Program-made: the position numbers and the translations under genes
Assembly: GCA_964187655.1 (NCBI GenBank)
Contig: CAXLMP010000103.1
Location: 1 to 64,000 of the forward strand
DNA from: Lentimonas sp002292345
GTDB lineage: Bacteria; Verrucomicrobiota; Verrucomicrobiia; Opitutales; Coraliomargaritaceae
Reading direction: 5' to 3'
Length of the DNA stretch: 64,000 nt
Shown: positions 8,808-16,975 of the stretch, piece by piece
How positions within the stretch are numbered: the first letter of the stretch is position 1
Layout of the letters: each line of letters begins with the position of its first letter
Notes under the pieces: generated by a model
What the model was told of the DNA's origin: nothing
Databases searched by the model: none
Seen by the model: only the letters and a program-made list of their open reading frames with translations

Positions 8808-9761
8808 ATGAGTGATATTTTCGACCGTCTATCTTTATCCACCTGCTGGTGTTCGGCACGGCATACAGATGGCTATGAAATGATCGAAGAGATGGTGGGG
8901 CTAGGGTTTAAGCAAATTGAATTGAGTCATGGCATCCGAATCTCCTTGGTGCCAGGTATTCTTCAAGCGGTTGAAGAGGGACTGATTAAGATATCTTCGG
9001 TGCATAATTTTTGTCCATTACCGAATAGCGTTCAGCACGCAGCGCCGAATCTCTATGAGCCATCGACTGCTGATAAGCGGGAGATGCGGTTATGGGATCA
9101 ATACACAAAGCAGACACTCGATTTTGCGGTTAGGGTGGGGGCAAATCAGATTGTGATGCACTCAGGCCGCACTTGGTATTTCTTCGAGTCACCAGAGCAG
9201 AAGATTGATAAGTGGATCGAAGCAGCGGATGTTAAGGCCTGTGATTTGTTGGGAAATAAAGCGTTCGAGGCACGTCGTGATCGTGCGATGAAGCGTATTC
9301 GAAAAGCGTCGAAGGGCTCAATGCCACGTATTATACAAAGTTATGAGCGTGCGATTCCTTGGGCGAAGGAGCGTGATTTAAAATTGTGCCTAGAAAATCG
9401 CGAAGGCATGGAAGAGATGCCGATCGACTCGGAGTATGCCGATTTCCTTAAAGAACTGACTGAGCCAGAGCATGTCGGCTATTGGCATGATACCGGCCAT
9501 GCCCAGATCAAGCACCAGCTTGGACTACTCGATCATCGTGAACATTTGACTGCGATGGCGGATCGGTTGACGGGGTTCCATTTACATGATGTGTCAGATG
9601 GTGGACGCGACCATCAAGTGCCGGGCACGGGCACGATTGATTTTAAGATGATTGCCGAGTTTGTCCGCCCAGAGCATACGCTGGTACTAGAACTCAGCCC
9701 GCGATTGACAACTGAAGAAGTGCTGGCATCCCGTGATTATATCGGTGGTATCTTGGCTTAA
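8808..9761 (+). CDS. TIM-barrel sugar phosphate isomerase/epimerase-like protein
   Basis: A 317-residue protein of the xylose-isomerase-like / AP endonuclease 2 TIM-barrel family. Barrel features seen in order: GLGFKQIELSHG near residue 32, IVMHSGRT near 121, LKLCLENREG near 196, VGYWHDTGHAQ near 223, and FHLHDVSDGGRDHQVPGTG near 258. The E, D, H and second H in these strands are the usual divalent metal ligands. The substrate cannot be told; sugar or inositol-type isomerases and epimerases are the commonest members. The gene stands alone between the rpsU terminator and two hairpins. Confidence 0.75.
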   Translation: MSDIFDRLSLSTCWCSARHTDGYEMIEEMVGLGFKQIELSHGIRISLVPGILQAVEEGLIKISSVHNFCPLPNSVQHAAPNLYEPSTADKREMRLWDQYTKQTLDFAVRVGANQIVMHSGRTWYFFESPEQKIDKWIEAADVKACDLLGNKAFEARRDRAMKRIRKASKGSMPRIIQSYERAIPWAKERDLKLCLENREGMEEMPIDSEYADFLKELTEPEHVGYWHDTGHAQIKHQLGLLDHREHLTAMADRLTGFHLHDVSDGGRDHQVPGTGTIDFKMIAEFVRPEHTLVLELSPRLTTEEVLASRDYIGGILA

Positions 9762-9794
9762 CCTGCGTGCCACTTTCCCTAGCGTGACAGATTC

Positions 9795-9813
9795 AGTGCC
9801 AGTGGGCACTTTT
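9795..9813 (+). terminator. Possible short terminator hairpin after the TIM-barrel gene
   Basis: AGTGCC and GGCACT form a 6-bp stem with a 4-base AGTG loop and a short T run. It is weak by itself, but the position 34 bases after the stop fits a terminator. Confidence 0.4.
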
Positions 9814-9825
9814 GGGCGAGGATTG

Positions 9826-9887
9826 AGTCATTATTATAACTTTGTTAAAGTAGTTATCTTTAATCAAGCAATTGATTGTTAATGACT
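9826..9887. promoter_or_regulatory. AT-rich nested dyads upstream of rpsB-tsf
   Basis: In the 423-base gap before rpsB, AGTCATTA (9826-9833) and TAATGACT (9880-9887) are exact inverted copies. Inside them ACTTTGTTAAAGT and ATAAC...GTTAT form a second dyad. It could be an operator, a hairpin or chance in AT-rich DNA. I cannot assign a promoter here with confidence. Confidence 0.35.
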
Positions 9888-9928
9888 TATGTATTTTAGG
9901 TGAATTGATGCATCAGGCGAATGGATTC

Positions 9929-9959
9929 AAGGGCGGCTTTGTTAATGCCGCCCTTTTTT
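9929..9959 (+). terminator. Strong Rho-independent terminator in the gap before rpsB
   Basis: AAGGGCGGC pairs perfectly with GCCGCCCTT over a 9-base loop, followed by a T run. It lies 168 bases after the TIM-barrel gene and 226 bases before rpsB. It could end readthrough from upstream, or a short untranslated transcript from the AT-rich dyad region just before it. The remaining sequence to rpsB (9960-10184) should hold the rpsB-tsf promoter and leader; I see no small gene there. Confidence 0.85.
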
Positions 9960-10184
9960 GGATAGCCTCCACTGGTTCGTATTGGCGGGTTGTTTTTAAC
10001 TAAAACTGCCAGCTTTACGCTTGCTTTGCACTGGTAGGCTCGTTTTTCTCTCCGCTTTCTAATTCAGTGGATTAGAGGAAAGTGAGGTCTTTGGCTTCAT
10101 TCTATGCAAAATTAACCAATCAATAATCACACAAGAAACCATCATTTCTCCCCAGGATTTATCCTCGGGCTTTAAACAAATATC

Positions 10185-10991
10185 ATGGATGTAACACCAA
10201 AAGACCTTCTCGACGCAGGCGTTCACTTCGGGCACCAGCTTCGCCGCTGGAATCCCAAGTCCAAGCCATACGTTTTCGATAACCGCAACGGCATCTCCAT
10301 TATCGATTTGGAGCAGACTCACGCACTGCTTGAAAAGGCATATGCTTTCATCGAAGAGACCGTTGCTTCCGGCAAAGAAATCCTCTTTATCGGCACTAAG
10401 AAGCAAGCGCAGGAAATCATGCGTGAAGCGGCAACTGCTTGCCAAATGCCTTTCTGCGTCAATCGCTGGATGGGTGGAGGCCTCACCAATTTCGCAACCA
10501 TTAAGACTTCGCTCGGTAAATATCGCAAGTTCCTGCAGATGGATACAGACGGCGATCTCGAAAAACTTCCAGGTAAAGAAGAGGCCGCGATTCGCCGCCA
10601 AATGAGCCGCATGAATCGTAATTTCGAAGGTATGCTCAACGTCAGCGAGCTTCCAGCCGCACTCTTCATTGTCGACACTAAGAATGAAGAAATCGCAGTT
10701 GCAGAAGCACGTCGCCTCGGCATTCCTGTGATCGGTCTTGTTGATACAAATTCTGACCCAACAATCCTCGACTACCCAATCCCGGGTAATGATGACGCTG
10801 TTAAGTCCATTCGTATCATCGTAGAGACCATTCTCGAAGCAGCTCAAAACGGCCTCGCTCATCGTGAAGCTAAGAAGGTGCAAAAGAGCGCTCCTTTGGT
10901 TCGTGAGCAAACTTTCGAGCAGCAAGAAGACGTCGACGTGACTCTTCCTGAAGGTTACGGCGAAGACGAAGCAAAGCCTGCTGCTGAGTAA
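10185..10991 (+). CDS. rpsB: 30S ribosomal protein uS2
   Basis: A 268-residue uS2 with the conserved start MDVTPKDLLDAGVHFGHQ, then RRWNPKSKPY, FIGTKKQAQ, NRWMGGGLTNF, and P-x-x-LFIVDTKNEEIAVAEA followed by GIPVIGLVDTNSDP. The C-terminal tail is acidic (EGYGEDEAKPAAE). uS2 assembles late on the 30S head and body junction. It is followed 49 bases later by tsf, the usual bacterial order. Confidence 0.97.
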   Translation: MDVTPKDLLDAGVHFGHQLRRWNPKSKPYVFDNRNGISIIDLEQTHALLEKAYAFIEETVASGKEILFIGTKKQAQEIMREAATACQMPFCVNRWMGGGLTNFATIKTSLGKYRKFLQMDTDGDLEKLPGKEEAAIRRQMSRMNRNFEGMLNVSELPAALFIVDTKNEEIAVAEARRLGIPVIGLVDTNSDPTILDYPIPGNDDAVKSIRIIVETILEAAQNGLAHREAKKVQKSAPLVREQTFEQQEDVDVTLPEGYGEDEAKPAAE

Positions 10992-11040
10992 TCAGTTTCA
11001 GAGTGCTTTTCAAATTTTCACATTATTAAAATATAGAAAC

Positions 11041-11634
11041 ATGAGTGTTCAAATTACAGCAAAGATGGTTGGCGAACTGCGCGAAAGCACAGGAGGCGGA
11101 CTAATGAATTGTAAGAAGGCGTTGGTTGAAACTGACGGCAACTTCGAAGAGGCAGCCGCTCTCCTCCGCAAGAAGGGTGAAGCGACCGCAGCAAAGAAAG
11201 CTGGACGTGATGCATCCGAAGGGATTATCGAGACTTACATCCATCTCGGTGGTAAGGTCGGTGTAATGGTCGAACTAAACTGCGAAAGTGATTTCGTCGC
11301 GAAAAACGATGATTTCAAGGCTCTCGCTCGTGATATTGCAATGCACATCGCGGCTGTAGACCCAGCCTGTATCTCTCGTGATGACATTGATCCATCGATT
11401 ATCGACGCTGAACGTAAAGTCGTCGAAGCGTCGGCTGTAGGTAAGCCGGAAGCCGCGATTTCTAAGATCGTTGAAGGTAAGCTTAACAGGTTCCTCGCTG
11501 AATCTTGCTTGCTAGAGCAAGCATTCGTGAAGAACCCCGATCAGACCGTTCAGGAATTGTTGACAGCTATGATCTCCAAGATGGGAGAGAACATGGTGGT
11601 TAAGCGTTTCGTCCGCTATCAGATCGGCGCTTAA
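11041..11634 (+). CDS. tsf: Elongation factor Ts, short form
   Basis: A 197-residue EF-Ts, the exchange factor that reloads EF-Tu with GTP. It has the N-terminal UBA-like helix (VGELRESTGGGLMNCKKAL), the TDGNFEEAAALLRKKG segment, and the ELNCESDFVAKNDDF core that contacts EF-Tu (the TDFV region). The protein is about 90 residues shorter than the E. coli form, as in some other lineages, with one core subdomain reduced. pyrH and frr, often next in the operon, are absent; a terminator follows directly. Confidence 0.95.
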   Translation: MSVQITAKMVGELRESTGGGLMNCKKALVETDGNFEEAAALLRKKGEATAAKKAGRDASEGIIETYIHLGGKVGVMVELNCESDFVAKNDDFKALARDIAMHIAAVDPACISRDDIDPSIIDAERKVVEASAVGKPEAAISKIVEGKLNRFLAESCLLEQAFVKNPDQTVQELLTAMISKMGENMVVKRFVRYQIGA

Positions 11635-11665
11635 GACGTCTTCGTTTTATAACATTTCTAAAAGC

Positions 11666-11693
11666 CTTTCGTTCTTTGAGCGAAGGTTTTTTT
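11666..11693 (+). terminator. Rho-independent terminator of the rpsB-tsf operon
   Basis: CTTTCGTTC and GAGCGAAGG form a 9-bp stem (with two G-T pairs) around a TTT loop, followed by seven T. Confidence 0.8.
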
Positions 11694-11875
11694 GTGGGTG
11701 GAGAGGCAGCGCCTTGCGCTGCTGCTGACAGATGTAGCCATGGTGCTCTGCGCTGTGTAATATCATTTCAGAGGGTCTGTTGCTTTCAAGGGAAACGCTC
11801 GGTCACTTCCAGCCTTGCGTATGAAAATGGGGAAGCAGTGGACTTTTTTCGCACTGCTCGGAACCCTCCATTTAT

Positions 11876-12892
11876 CTACCCAACCAACCGCCCTAGCACT
11901 GACTGCAGTACTGGTCGAATATGATCAGCCAACTCTGGGTTTGCGTATGCCACCCAATTCACCGCACTGGTCGTATCAAGTTGGCAATTCAGTGGGCTGC
12001 CGTCGGGGTGCTCGACGATGCATCCAGCCTCTTCTAGGATCAATGCACAGCAGACATCGTATGGGTGCGCGCTGAGATTTTCTTCGATGTCCAAGACGCG
12101 AAAAACCAGCGGGCGGATATCAGCCACGAAGCGGTCGTGCCCACTTAAGATTTCGTAGAATTGTCCGCCGGTAGAGATATACTGATCGTTAAATACCAGT
12201 GGCGTGCCGTCGCTCGATTCACCGTAGAGTTTGTCCCATAGGAGTTCTTCGATTTGAGAGAGTAGGGTGCTGCCCGCCGGGAAAAAGCGGCAGATGGTAC
12301 CGAAGGCGTGGCGCACGTCGCTGGCTTGGCTTGGTTGAAGCTCGACAGGCGACTGTTTGAATTGATTGCGGATGTCTAAGGCTGAGGCGTGCATGCCGCC
12401 GCCGCGTGTCGCACTGAGTTGGTCTGCGCGCCATTGACGGGTGGTGGGAATTTCGGTCATCACGCTCACTTCAATGTCGGCCAGTGTATTGTCCTTACCG
12501 CGTTGTGGCGCAATACCAGCCAGTATCCATGCCGCGCGCTTGTCATACATGATGCCGCGCGTGCCATCGATCGGATCAATGATGCACTTGAGTGTAGTGT
12601 CTTCGATTTTGGTGCCCAGCGGGAAGCAAAGCGTGTGCGCATCTTCCAGTCCTTCCATGATGATTTGCACCGGCCACTCGGCAGGCCAGTTGTTCTCAAA
12701 CCAATTAAAAATCGCTTGATCTGCAATGCTATCAATTGCGTAGATTACATCCGCCGCTGTCTCTTCGGTGATTGCTGCGAGCTGGTCGGTGGTGCGGTTC
12801 GCACGTTCATTGAGAATGGCTTCCAGTGTTGCCCGCTGCAGCGCACATAGGGATTGGCGCAGAGATTCTTTGTCGGCAGCAGAAAGTGTCAT
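11876..12892 (-). CDS. Inositol monophosphatase-family protein
   Basis: A 338-residue member of the lithium-sensitive, magnesium-dependent phosphatase family. The metal motif is DPIDGTRGI; an upstream acidic motif sits in IIMEGLED, and the C-terminal motif appears as HPYDVCCALILEEAGC (family form W-D-x-A-x-x-x-L-x-x-x-A-G). The family hydrolyses inositol phosphates, fructose-1,6-bisphosphate or 3'-phosphoadenosine phosphates; the substrate is unclear, and the insert between motifs is longer than in classical inositol monophosphatases. The start at MTLSAADK is used. The frame is open for 152 more codons upstream, but that stretch lies opposite the divergent manC gene. The two starts are 102 bases apart. 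Confidence 0.75.
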   Translation of the reverse strand: MTLSAADKESLRQSLCALQRATLEAILNERANRTTDQLAAITEETAADVIYAIDSIADQAIFNWFENNWPAEWPVQIIMEGLEDAHTLCFPLGTKIEDTTLKCIIDPIDGTRGIMYDKRAAWILAGIAPQRGKDNTLADIEVSVMTEIPTTRQWRADQLSATRGGGMHASALDIRNQFKQSPVELQPSQASDVRHAFGTICRFFPAGSTLLSQIEELLWDKLYGESSDGTPLVFNDQYISTGGQFYEILSGHDRFVADIRPLVFRVLDIEENLSAHPYDVCCALILEEAGCIVEHPDGSPLNCQLDTTSAVNWVAYANPELADHIRPVLQSVLGRLVG

Positions 12893-12994
12893 CTGGGTAG
12901 TGCGTTGTAAATTATGCGTCTTTGCAACACTTTGGGAGTATGTGTAAGTGGGTTCTGGTCTTGCCAAATGCACGCAGCGCGCAAGCTTAGCGTC

Positions 12995-14086
12995 ATGGCA
13001 GATAGATATGTAGTAATTATGGCTGGTGGCCGCGGTGAACGTTTTTGGCCCGAAAGCCGCTTGGCTCGTCCCAAGCAGTTGCTGCCGATTGTCGGCGACA
13101 AGGCGATGCTGGCGCAGACCATCGACCGCTTGGACGGACTCGTTGCAGCCAAGAATACCTTTGTGATCACCAATGTGGAGCAACGCGCTGCGGTGCTCGA
13201 AGTGTGCCCCGAACTCGATCCCGCCAAAGTGATCGGCGAACCTGTCGGTCGTGATACCGCCGCCGCGGTTGGCCTCGCGACGATTTTGGTGGCGCGTGAA
13301 AATCCAAATGCATCGTTTGCGATGCTGCCAGCCGATGCCGTGATTCACGATGCCGAGGGTTTACGTTCTACTTTAGAAAGTGCGTTTGCCGCTGCCGAGG
13401 CCAACTCCGTGTTGGCAACTGTCGGCATTACCGCCGCATTTCCTGCGACGGGCTATGGCTACATTCAGCAGGCGGATGCGCTCGGTGAGTTTGCCGGACG
13501 CGCGGTGTTTAATGTGAAACGCTTCGTTGAGAAACCTGACCTGGCGACCGCGCAGAGCTATCTCGATTCGGGTGACTACTTTTGGAATGCTGGTATGTTT
13601 GTATGGTCCGTCGCGTCCATCACTGCCGAGCTGGCAAAGAGCACTCCGTCGCTCTGGAGCGCTTTACAAGCAATCAACACTGGTCTGGTGGAAGGTACTG
13701 CGATCGACCCATTATTACAGGCGCACTATCCGAGTTTAGAGAAGATCTCCGTGGACTATGCGATCATCGAGAAAGCCGAAAACGTGGTGATGGTGGAGTC
13801 CGGCTTTGATTGGGACGACGTTGGCGAATGGCCTGCCGTCGAGCGCCACTATCCAGCAGACGAGGCGGGCAATGTGGTGCGCGGCAGCGCTCACATTCAA
13901 GACTCCAGTAACAATATTGTTTTTTCCAGAGACGATGATCACCTCGTGGCGCTCTTCGGAGTCAAAGATCTGATTGTGGTAAAAACTAGCGATGCCACAC
14001 TCGTGTGCCACAAGGATAGAGCGCAAGAGATCAAAGCCTTAGTCCAAGCGATTGGCGCGAAAGAGGCACTGAAGGATTTGATGTAA
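12995..14086 (+). CDS. manC: Mannose-1-phosphate guanylyltransferase
   Basis: A 363-residue nucleotidyltransferase that makes GDP-mannose from mannose-1-phosphate and GTP. The signature MAGGRGERFWPESR is at residues 9-22, followed by PKQLLPIVGD. FVEKPDLATAQSYL and the WNAGMFVW motif are the sugar-binding elements; the product-binding FDWDDVGEW region follows. It has only the transferase domain, without the isomerase cupin of the bifunctional forms. GDP-mannose feeds exopolysaccharide or glycoprotein synthesis. The ATG chosen gives the family N-terminus MADRYVVIMAGG; the longer frame is rejected. Confidence 0.9.
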   Translation: MADRYVVIMAGGRGERFWPESRLARPKQLLPIVGDKAMLAQTIDRLDGLVAAKNTFVITNVEQRAAVLEVCPELDPAKVIGEPVGRDTAAAVGLATILVARENPNASFAMLPADAVIHDAEGLRSTLESAFAAAEANSVLATVGITAAFPATGYGYIQQADALGEFAGRAVFNVKRFVEKPDLATAQSYLDSGDYFWNAGMFVWSVASITAELAKSTPSLWSALQAINTGLVEGTAIDPLLQAHYPSLEKISVDYAIIEKAENVVMVESGFDWDDVGEWPAVERHYPADEAGNVVRGSAHIQDSSNNIVFSRDDDHLVALFGVKDLIVVKTSDATLVCHKDRAQEIKALVQAIGAKEALKDLM

Positions 14087-14128
14087 AATAACCTATACAG
14101 AATATGTTTTTCTTAATCTTTTCTCAGC

Positions 14129-14154
14129 CCTCAGGTCTCCAGTATCAGGTCTCC
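14129..14154. repeat. Upstream arm of inverted repeats flanking yqgF
   Basis: TCAGGTCTCC occurs twice as a direct repeat (14131-14140 and 14145-14154). Extended by one base, CCTCAGGTCTC is the exact reverse complement of GAGACCTGAGG found just after the yqgF stop. It looks like a dispersed intergenic repeat rather than a promoter. Confidence 0.5.
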
Positions 14155-14164
14155 CGATAATTCA

Positions 14165-14611
14165 ATGAATTATCTAGGCATAGATTGGGGCGAGAAACGG
14201 ATCGGGCTCGCGCATGCGGACGAGGTCGGCATCGCCGTGCCATTGCCAGCTGCGACGGCCGCGACGAAAAGAGCGCGGCTCCAGCATATTGAGGAGCTAA
14301 TTAAGACGCGTCGTATTCATCAGATTATTTGCGGCTATCCATTGAATATGGATGGTTCGGTCGGTTTCAAAGCAAAGGAGGTCGATGTGTTTATCCTCGA
14401 GATCGAAAAGCGCTTTGGCTTGCCCGTCCATCGAATCGACGAGCGCCTATCGAGCCACTCGGTCGAACAGGGACTGAAGCAGCAAAAGAAGAAACTTGAT
14501 CGCCGCAGCGGGGAGATTGATTCCCGGGCAGCCGCATTAATCCTGCAGGATTTTATCGAAGAAAAAAATATCAATGCACCGATCCCGTTTCCCGAAGAAG
14601 AGGGGTTTTGA
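14165..14611 (+). CDS. yqgF: YqgF/RuvX-family RNase H-fold nuclease (pre-16S rRNA processing)
   Basis: A 148-residue protein with the RNase H-like fold: the first catalytic aspartate in MNYLGIDWGEKRIGLA (D7), ICGYPLNMDGSVG, and the DERLSSHSVEQ motif with the second acidic residue, then the final aspartate in EIDSRAAALILQDF. In E. coli the homologue trims the 5' end of 16S rRNA; it was earlier proposed to be a Holliday junction resolvase. The gene is close to average length and lies 78 bases after manC. Confidence 0.9.
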   Translation: MNYLGIDWGEKRIGLAHADEVGIAVPLPAATAATKRARLQHIEELIKTRRIHQIICGYPLNMDGSVGFKAKEVDVFILEIEKRFGLPVHRIDERLSSHSVEQGLKQQKKKLDRRSGEIDSRAAALILQDFIEEKNINAPIPFPEEEGF

Positions 14612-14633
14612 GACCTGAGGCCTGAGGCCTAAG
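14610..14633. repeat. Downstream arm of inverted repeats flanking yqgF
   Basis: GAGACCTGAGGCCTGAGGCC contains GAGACCTGAGG, the reverse complement of the upstream arm, and two tandem copies of CCTGAGG. It starts two bases before the end of the yqgF stop codon. The rest of the gap before the tRNA (to 14810) shows no gene. Confidence 0.5.
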
Positions 14634-14810
14634 GTTGGAGATATGGGAGCGCAATGAAGCTTTAAAATGGGGGGCATTGTCCCGATGCCCGCACGTCAGT
14701 TGAGGCAGTAGCTTGAGGAATGGGCGATGGGGCGTAAAAAACGCCGTTTTCTCTGAATTCCTGTCTTGACCCAATGGCGGGCTGAGGGGCATCTTACGCC
14801 CTTCGATGAC

Positions 14811-14885
<75 letters not shown>

Positions 14886-14898
14886 TGTTCAATATAAA

Positions 14899-14927
14899 AA
14901 AGCCAGCATTTGATTGCTGGCTTTTTG
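14899..14927. terminator. Bidirectional terminator between tRNA-Gly and the vWA operon
   Basis: AAAGCCAGCA pairs with TGCTGGCTTT (10 bp, 6-base loop). It has a T tract on the plus strand after the tRNA and an equal run on the minus strand after the converging vWA gene, so it can end both transcripts. Confidence 0.88.
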
Positions 14928-14931
14928 TATT

Positions 14932-15924
14932 CTAGATCCTAGGTTTGAGGATCAGGACCCCGTCGTGGGTTTCGGCGATTTCACGCATAATATTCGCGAA
15001 GCGGGCGTTGCCTTGTGGCGCGCCTATTTGGAAGGGGTTGATTAGGGTGGGGAAGCCGATCGCGCTGATCGAAGCTGGGCGTTTACCGGTGGTCAAATCA
15101 CGTGGGTTGAGCCGATCCAGTTTGAGCAGGAAGCTTTGTGTCGAGCCGCGAAAGTCGTCGCCGATTACGTAGAGGCTCATGCTGTCGCTAGGGTCGAGGA
15201 TTTGTTGGAGGTCGCGGAAGGCCTTACGCACGCCGGGTTCGGGATCGCTGACGCTGAGGATCGGGTAGTTGAGCACCGCGCGTAAGGCTTGCTGGCGCAG
15301 GCCAGGAGAGTCCGGTAGCCAGAAGCCTCGCCGGTCGCGGAGCATGTAGTTGCCGCTGGTATCGATAAATTGAATACTTTTCACTTCGGGGAGGCTATCG
15401 AGGAGCTCGGTGATTTGCTCGATCACGCCGAAGTGGAGCTGATTGGTCATCTGGTTGCGCATGCTTCCGGATGTATCGATGATAAAGGCAACGTGCGTGG
15501 CATTAGCGGGCAGACCGATGGGAGGGAGATCCTCGTGTTTGAAGCTTTGCAGGAGTCGGGTGGCTTCGGCTGCGGCCTTTTGGCTGGTGCTGAGGTTGGC
15601 CTGCTTGCTGTCGAATTCTTGTTGGAGATCGGCAAGTGTGGTCTCCAATTCTTGAATGACCGATTGTATGCGCTGCCGCTCTTGCTCGGTTTGGGCGCTG
15701 TTGATGGAAGCTTCGAGCAGTGCGGCTTTGTTGGCGACGTCTGCTTCGATTTGAGCGAGTTGCGCTCGCATGGCTTGCAAGGTGGGATCGTCGATCTCGC
15801 TTTCGACGCCGGCGTTTCCTGAACCGATTGATAAAATGAACAGCAACAGAATCGCACCGAAGCCGCAGCAAAGGCAGTCTAGAAAGGAGAGGCTGAATAC
15901 CTCAATCTGGCGTCTTTTTATCAT
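14932..15924 (-). CDS. vWA protein with ExbD/MotB-like membrane helix (second vWA of the operon)
   Basis: A 330-residue protein. Short basic cytoplasmic start (MIKRRQIEVF), then one membrane helix holding an aspartate: SFLDCLCCGFGAILLLFIL, with D16 placed as in ExbD, TolR and MotB. Residues about 45-125 are strongly helical and charged, likely coiled coil. A von Willebrand A domain follows from about 142, with an intact metal site D150-TSGS. The start at MIKRRQ is used because it aligns with the partner protein; a longer frame adds 21 residues. It begins 7 bases after the other vWA gene ends. The domain should face the periplasm. I infer it is an accessory stator subunit to the upstream ExbB-like protein. 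Confidence 0.75.
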   Translation of the reverse strand: MIKRRQIEVFSLSFLDCLCCGFGAILLLFILSIGSGNAGVESEIDDPTLQAMRAQLAQIEADVANKAALLEASINSAQTEQERQRIQSVIQELETTLADLQQEFDSKQANLSTSQKAAAEATRLLQSFKHEDLPPIGLPANATHVAFIIDTSGSMRNQMTNQLHFGVIEQITELLDSLPEVKSIQFIDTSGNYMLRDRRGFWLPDSPGLRQQALRAVLNYPILSVSDPEPGVRKAFRDLQQILDPSDSMSLYVIGDDFRGSTQSFLLKLDRLNPRDLTTGKRPASISAIGFPTLINPFQIGAPQGNARFANIMREIAETHDGVLILKPRI

Positions 15925-15931
15925 TATCCTT

Positions 15932-16942
15932 TTAGAGCGTGGGCCAATTGTTGTCAGGAACGAGGGTGATGCCGTTGGTGCGGCCACTGAGTTGCCAGAA
16001 GAGGCCAGCTGCGGAGGGATCGCCTTCGAAGGGGAAGAGGATCGCGTTGAAGGGGTAGTTCGGGCGTGTGGCCATTGCGCCTTTGAAGAGTTGCACGCGG
16101 TCAGCTTCGGAGAGGCTTCGCTGACTGGGGTTGGGCGCGCTCGGCAGACCGTCGCTGATCAATAAGAGACTGCTAGGCCGCTCTTTTAGGCTGCCGACGG
16201 TGCGCAGGGCTTTGGATAGGTCGGCGCCGCCGGAGGCTCGGAGTCCGTCTAGTCGCTCGAGTGTTGTGAGTAGGGCGCTATTGTCGTAAGGGTCGATGTA
16301 GGGGCTTGCGGCGCTACCAGATACCGCCGAAGTGGCTTCATTCATCTGCAAGATCGCAACTTTGGTGCCCTTTGGTATCGCGGCGATCACGGCACGCACG
16401 GCGGCTTTGGCACGCAGCCATTTCACGGCGCTTGCTCCGCCACCGGTACCGATGATTTCTAGGGCGCTCTTAGCGTCTACGGCCAACATACTGCCTGAGT
16501 TCTCGAGTAGAATAATGGCACGTGGCCCGCGCAGGCGTAACCCGGATAAGTAGCTCTGGTCGGCGGATGGGCGATCGAGTCCTGCCACGGCATCGACGGT
16601 TTCCGTTGTGGTATCGAGTGTAGCAAGTGCCTTGGTTTGATCTTCAATGGCTTTGGCGAGCCGCTCTTGCTCGGCGGCAAGCTCCGCGACGCTGGTAGCA
16701 TTGGCATCAGGTTGCGGATCAAGTGCGGCAATGTCTTTCTCGAGAGATTTTTGTTTGGCCTCAGCGGCTTCGATTGCTTGTTGCAGAGTCTCTTCAGCGG
16801 CGAGTGATTGTGTGGCGTCTTCCTGCGACTGAACGATTTGGCTTTTCGCGGTCAAGATGAAGAGCAATAAGACGGCACCGAAACCACAGCAGATACAGTC
16901 GATAAACGACAGTGCGGAGCTTTGTGCTTCTCGGCGTTTCAT
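15932..16942 (-). CDS. vWA-like protein with ExbD/MotB-like membrane helix and altered metal site (first vWA of the operon)
   Basis: A 336-residue protein built like its downstream neighbour: basic start (MKRREAQ), membrane helix SFIDCICCGFGAVLLLFIL with D15, charged helical stretch (about 40-112), then a vWA-like fold from about 140. The metal-site loop reads E147-NSGS rather than D-x-S-x-S, so metal binding may be weakened. Later segments (LLLISDGLPSAPNP) are typical of vWA domains. The shared SF-L/I-D-C-L/I-CCGFGA motif shows the two genes are paralogues. The two proteins could form a heterodimer in one complex. It starts 33 bases after the ExbB-like gene. Confidence 0.72.
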   Translation of the reverse strand: MKRREAQSSALSFIDCICCGFGAVLLLFILTAKSQIVQSQEDATQSLAAEETLQQAIEAAEAKQKSLEKDIAALDPQPDANATSVAELAAEQERLAKAIEDQTKALATLDTTTETVDAVAGLDRPSADQSYLSGLRLRGPRAIILLENSGSMLAVDAKSALEIIGTGGGASAVKWLRAKAAVRAVIAAIPKGTKVAILQMNEATSAVSGSAASPYIDPYDNSALLTTLERLDGLRASGGADLSKALRTVGSLKERPSSLLLISDGLPSAPNPSQRSLSEADRVQLFKGAMATRPNYPFNAILFPFEGDPSAAGLFWQLSGRTNGITLVPDNNWPTL

Positions 16943-16975
16943 CGATGGATTGTCAGTGGCGCGATCGTGCGAACT

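Noticed and set aside
10059..10925. 288-residue minus-strand frame opposite rpsB
   Set aside because: The plus strand is clearly rpsB with full family motifs; the antisense frame has no recognisable domain and results from codon bias.
11815..12075. Plus-strand frame with a signal-peptide-like start
   Set aside because: Most of it is antisense to the phosphatase gene, and it has no ribosome site or family resemblance.
12893..13348. 152-codon N-terminal extension of the inositol monophosphatase-like gene
   Set aside because: It lies opposite the manC coding region, and the family start fits the ATG at 12892.
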